64,000 bases of DNA, from the NCBI GenBank assembly GCA_023374025.1, contig SIJG01000056.1:799935-863934 (forward strand), written 5' to 3'. The notes beneath the pieces were generated by a model. That model worked only from the letters and a program-made list of their open reading frames with translations. It did not search any database and was not told the origin of the DNA. The stretch is from Heterodera schachtii (Eukaryota; Nematoda; Chromadorea; Rhabditida; Heteroderidae). This document shows, piece after piece, positions 60,425-64,000 of this stretch. A program made the translations under genes and the position numbers. The stretch's first letter is position 1, and each line of letters opens with the position of its first letter.

Positions 60425-60714
60425 CGCCATTCCATGTTACCAATATATTGCGGTCCATTTTGGCATTATTTCGGCACATTTTTGCAAGAACTGGAAGATA
60501 CCTATTCTGTTCAACAAGCACAAATTGCAGTTGCTAGTTCACATGTCGAGAAAGCGGTAGCAAAAAAAAAACGCTAGGACAAACAGTTAAAAGTTCTGCA
60601 AAAACTCTTGGTGCGCAGCTAGTCGGCGGGGCGGTTGAGGGTGCTGCTGCGGAAACGCCTGTAAATTTTTTTTATTTAAAAGCGGTGGATCTAGCCCGAC
60701 CTAATATCCTGTAA
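60425..60714 (+). pseudogene. Frameshifted unrecognised coding remnant
   Basis: Two consecutive open stretches, 60425-60577 (50 codons, ending KAVAKKKR then stop) and 60571-60714 (48 codons, starting TLGQTVKSSAKTLGA and ending DLARPNIL then stop), overlap at an A10 run in different frames. Codon composition looks protein-like, with an Ala/Gly/Val-rich segment. It could be a broken gene, a mobile-element protein or an indel in the sequence. No family recognised. Confidence 0.3.
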
Positions 60715-60754
60715 CAGTGAAGGTGAATTTTGCTCATTTAATAGATTTTGGGAT

Positions 60755-60945
60755 AAACTGTAGTGAACGCCCCGTGAAAAAAAAGGTCAAATCCCCCTTT
60801 TCACTCAATTTTTCGAGTTTTAAACCGGTTCAAAAACCGGTTTTTTGGCATTTTCGCAACTTGAGACATTTCCATGCTTAGCTTCTCGAGACGAATCGAT
60901 TGGTATATCATTTGACCCTTTTTTCACGGGACGTTCACTACAGTT
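60755..60945. mobile_element. Short inverted-repeat element (MITE-like)
   Basis: About 191 bp with terminal inverted repeats of about 38 bp: AACTGTAGTGAACGCCCCGT at the left and ACGGGACGTTCACTACAGTT at the right, followed inwards by an A/T run and GGTCAAAT / ATTTGACC. No target duplication could be assigned with confidence. Confidence 0.7.
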
Positions 60946-61122
60946 CACCGAGATTTTGTATTTTTTAGACAAATGCCTAACATTTATGTGCACTTAAACG
61001 CATTTTTGCTTGATTTTGGGTTGTTACAAAAAATTGTTTAAGATTCCGGCGACGAAATTTGTCCTATTTTCCCTAAAATGATAATAAAAATATTAAATAA
61101 AAATTGTATTAATAATTTTTAA

Positions 61123-61341
61123 AAGGGGCCGAAATCTGAATTCACCCTGACTGAGAAAGAATTTAATAGTGATGGCGACTTACACCGATTTTTTGATTTA
61201 ATGGAACAATCATCGGGTCGGCGTGCCGTAGTCCGTGCAAATGCTATCACAGCAAACAGAAGAACTGTTTTTCGGTGCAACATCATGTGCTCTTTGCCAT
61301 ATTATTCATTTAGCTCATGTGAATTTTTGGTAAAATTTTAA
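61123..61341 (+). other. Open frame of 72 codons, unrecognised
   Basis: Starts after an AG-like site, includes SEFTLTEKEFNSDGDLHRFF and ends at TAA. It is longer than expected by chance in such AT-rich sequence, but has no start codon context and no recognised domain. It could be an upstream exon of the gene ending at 62758; I could not show matching splice phase. Confidence 0.2.
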
Positions 61342-61744
61342 AAATAGGCTGTTGTTGGGGCCTTCAGCAAGCATAATAAAAAAATTTAAATATACATATT
61401 AATTGGTTTTTATTTATTTTTAAATTTTTTGCTTGAATTTTTTTTATTTGTTGATGTGTGTGCTTCTTTAGTTTTGTGTGTCTGCGATAGGGCCGAAACA
61501 CATTTTTTTTTTCTTTTGGAAGAGCCGCACTGACGAGACCAGGGGTGGGGCGCGCACAGAAAAAAACCGCGGCCGCGCACCGCGGATCGCGCATTTATTA
61601 AAATTTTTCCAATTTTTTAAACCATTAAATTTTTTTTAATTTTCTTTTAAAAAATTAATTAAAATCCCGGTATTACCAAAATTTTCGATGGGACTGAATG
61701 GGGGGGGGGAGGGTCAGTTTCAAAATTACTGAAAGGGTTCCAGT

Positions 61745-62310
61745 CATCTAAAATAGGGGTGTGATCGAAAAATTTTTAAAAATCAGACCATCATGGCGAA
61801 AAAATCAGATTTTAGGGTCCAAATCAGGGCATTTTGCTAAATTGCTTCAAATCAGTTATTTTAGAATTTATTCGATTATATTGTATTAAATAATGTATTT
61901 TTCACCTCCCATTATCGAATTTACAATTTGGGGAAGAAATAAGCAATTCTTAAATTTCAGTGCATTTTTGGATCATACAATCAGATTTTTAACAATTTTT
62001 TTATGGTGCATTTTTTCAAAAAACTTTTGGGAAATGAGCGAGGGGAGGGGGTCCGGCGGTGCCGATAGGCGCCGCCGGAAAAAATTTGTAATTTCATTGT
62101 GATTTGCTAACAGATTTTCATCAAAAAAGACTTATTTTTGCAATTAGAAGCCAAGCGATGAGTTTTTTTTTTTTTTTTTTGCTTTTTTAAACGCATTTTT
62201 TTGCGGCACTTTTCCAAACACTTGGGGAATATATGGGGGCCGGCAGTGCCGATAGGCGCCGCCGGGAAAATTTTTTAATTTTTAATGCGATTTGTTAATA
62301 CATATTGTCC
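61745..62310. mobile_element. Diverged copy of the hAT-like element of 5.6 kb
   Basis: Runs parallel to 5605-6060: AAAATCAGA..ATC, ATTTTGC.AAATTGCTT, TCACCTCCCATTATCGA, AAAAAACTTTTGGGA, GAGCGAGGGGA and then the GGCGGTGCC / GGCGCCGCC hairpin, which occurs twice (about 62056 and 62240). Ends not clear. Confidence 0.6.
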
Positions 62311-62570
62311 AAAAATGATCAAATTTTGCTCAATCTTATATTTTCCTCTGGTAAAATAGTGATATTCTGACATAAAATTTCCAAATTATCTTGCTTTTTA
62401 CATAAACAAATACTTATTTTTAAATAATATTAAAAACAAAAACAATCGCTTCGATAAATAATTTTTTTTAATTGGTCCAAAATTGCCGCGCAGTCCCAAA
62501 TTCCGCTCATCGCGCAAAAAAAAGAACCGCGGCCGCGAAATTTTCCCTTAATTTTAATTTTTTTTTTCAG

Positions 62571-62758
62571 AAATCGTCCGCAAGTGTCCGTCCGCAAATG
62601 TCCCACTGCGCTTGACTCCGGCTCACAAAACAAACAGCATTTGCTTGGAAGATGTGCTGTACACGGGCATTTTGGCCGAGTTGGCCAATGTCACTGTATC
62701 GAACCAACCGAAGCATTTTTTTGGGATGCATTGTTTAATTAATAATCATTGGGCATAA
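62571..62758 (+). CDS. Orphan terminal exon resembling a GT31 galactosyltransferase
   Basis: After a good acceptor (TTTTTTTTCAG) one frame runs to TAA: IVRKCPSANVPLRL, TNSICLEDVLYTGILAEL, ANVTVSNQPKHFF, then stop. The LEDVLYTGILAE block matches the conserved (E)DV-x-x-TG-x-x-A segment near the C-terminus of beta-1,3-galactosyltransferases (Golgi type II enzymes that extend glycans). AATAAA overlaps the stop (62757-62762). The preceding catalytic exons were not found between 59.8 and 62.5 kb, where mobile elements dominate, so this may be a gene with a very long last intron or a relic. The family call rests on one short motif. Confidence 0.4.
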
Positions 62759-64000
62759 TAAACAATTAGTAAAAGTGCTTGAAATGATTTAGGTAATAGC
62801 CTTTAGATTTTCAAACTTTAAAAATGGTTGTCATAAGTTTGAGAACATCGTTTTCTTAATTATTAAATTTTAAAAATATAATTAATTGTAAAAATGTTAT
62901 TCCGGTGTCCGAATGAAGACTGAGCGCTCAAAACAGTGTACAAATGAAATTTCAAATTCCATTATTACCAACAAAGTTCCGTCACAAAATTTGGACCTTC
63001 GAATGAATTTCTCTAACTCCATTATTAATTTTCAACTCCATAATTCTATTAATTTCATAATTTTTCATTTTCAAATATATATTTATTGTATAATGAAAAA
63101 TGACTCATCAACAAAACCAGAGCCAATTTCTGCCGGATCGGATTTTTTTTTGAAAGCAGCGAAAAATAGTGACGATGAACAAATTGGGAAAACTGTACGA
63201 ATCTACTGATGGAAAAAGAGATAAAAAAATGAGAAATGAATAAATTAATTAATAAAAAATAAACGAACAAAAATAATATTGATTAATAGAAAAAGTATTG
63301 AAAAAAGAACAAAATTGAAAGTGTAAAAGAGGAACGAAAAAAAGACAAAAATTGTTGGCAAATGGCCGAAATGCCATTACGGTAAAACGCTAAAAAAAAA
63401 AAAAAAAGAATTCCCTCTCCGCTACCGTTCCCTCCACTTCGGTTTAGCTCAGTTGGGCGCCGGCACGTTTGGGTGCCAGGATGTTTTTGGACTGTAACTT
63501 TTTTAGTTGTTATCCAAATCCAACAATCTTGGATATCATTCGATAGCTCTTCAGATGCGCTAATAGCCTGCAAAATTCCAAAAAATTTTGTCAATTTTGA
63601 ACAAATTTATGGCCAAAAAAGTTGGAAAGTTTGGTTTTTTCAATTCTTCTGGCCATAACTTTTTTAACCTCAACGAGATTTTTCAAAATTTGCAGGCTAA
63701 TAGAGGACATCTAGAGCTATCGAATGATACCAGCAGAGTTGGATTTGGTTGACAAAGAAAAAAGTTAAAGCCAGAAAAGTGCTGGCGCCCAACTGAGCCG
63801 GTCCACTTCTCTTCTCTCCCGCTACTTGCTCAAATGCCACCGGTTGGCGTTCTGTGCCAATGCTGGAACATGAACATTTCTTCCACTTTCAAATTCCACA
63901 TTTACATATTTTCTTTATATTTTCAAAAAGATTTTCAGGCGCGCATTATACTTAAACCTTTTGAAAAATTTTTTCCAAAAATCAAAGAGTCAATTTTCAG
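62759..64000. other. Right-end spacer
   Basis: AT-rich, no gene accepted. It contains the foldback element at 63447-63798. A 98-codon plus-strand frame at 62913-63209 has AT-driven composition (Asn, Ile, Lys, Ser) and no domain; it was not called. Confidence 0.5.
63447..63798. mobile_element. Foldback element, copy C of the three-copy family
   Basis: Outer arms GCTCAGTTGGGCGCCGGC and GCTGGCGCCCAACTGAGC are inverses with one mismatch. Inner paired blocks CTATC...GATATCATTCGATAGCTC and GAGCTATCGAATGATACCA mirror each other, as do CTAATAGCCTGCAAAATT and AATTTGCAGGCTAATAG. The AGAGGACA-CTAGAG-CTATC core is shared with copies A and B. Confidence 0.7.

Larger units (their letters stand above)
59767..62570. 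other. Repeat-rich region right of MANEA
   Basis: Holds the degraded frame at 60425-60714, an inverted-repeat element at 60755-60945, an open frame at 61123-61341 and a hAT-like copy at 61745-62300. Near 61541 a CAGGGGTGGGGCGCGC sequence and CCGCGGCCGCG words (61567 and 62526) suggest another element end, but I could not define its borders. The MANEA promoter should lie in the first few hundred bases. Confidence 0.5.

Noticed and set aside
63441..63470. tRNA-like A box (TTTAGCTCAGTTGGG)
   Set aside because: It is part of the outer arm of an inverted-repeat element whose other arm is its complement. No B box and no cloverleaf can be drawn.

Overview
The window is eukaryotic and almost certainly from a nematode. 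Its genes are split into many short exons with GT-AG (and a few GC-AG) introns, the introns and spacers are AT-rich with long homopolymer G/C runs, and two genes (a MOLO1-domain protein and a punctin/MADD-4-type protein) belong to families typical of nematodes. A tylenchid or other clade IV worm would fit, but the species is a guess. All gene models were assembled by eye from splice sites, reading-frame phase and family similarity. No search was run.

Layout, left to right. 1-1.5 kb: N-terminal exons of a DUF1907 (C11orf54-like) hydrolase on the minus strand, running off the left edge. 1.5-9.8 kb: no convincing complete gene; two orphan plus-strand exons at 4.7-5.0 kb, then mobile DNA, including a hAT-like element inserted in the terminal repeat of an older foldback element with both 8-bp target duplications readable. 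9.8-11.7 kb (-): a CERT-like START-domain lipid carrier without room for a PH domain. 11.9-13.5 kb (+): a divergent PP1-type phosphatase. 14.0-20.7 kb (+): FAM91A1 homologue, 17 exons. 21.7-26.0 kb (+): SLC35F5-like transporter. 26-29.9 kb: spacer with repeats and G-tracts. 29.9-34.4 kb (+): MOLO1-domain membrane protein. 34.8-52.3 kb (-): a very large punctin (ADAMTSL/MADD-4) gene with eleven thrombospondin type-1 repeats, an Ig domain, a charged repeat linker and a PLAC domain, plus an internal alternative first exon with its own signal peptide. 55.5-59.8 kb (-): MANEA (GH99 endo-alpha-mannosidase). 59.8-64 kb: repeats, degraded reading frames, a hAT-like copy and an orphan terminal exon resembling a GT31 galactosyltransferase.

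Functional themes. CERT, FAM91A1, SLC35F5 and MANEA all relate to Golgi or secretory-pathway biology, but they are not evidently co-regulated. The most suggestive pairing is the MOLO1-domain gene and the punctin gene, which lie tail to tail 417 bp apart. In C. elegans MOLO-1 is an auxiliary protein of levamisole acetylcholine receptors, and MADD-4/punctin clusters acetylcholine and GABA receptors at the neuromuscular junction. The internal first exon of the punctin gene recreates the long/short isoform arrangement known for madd-4.
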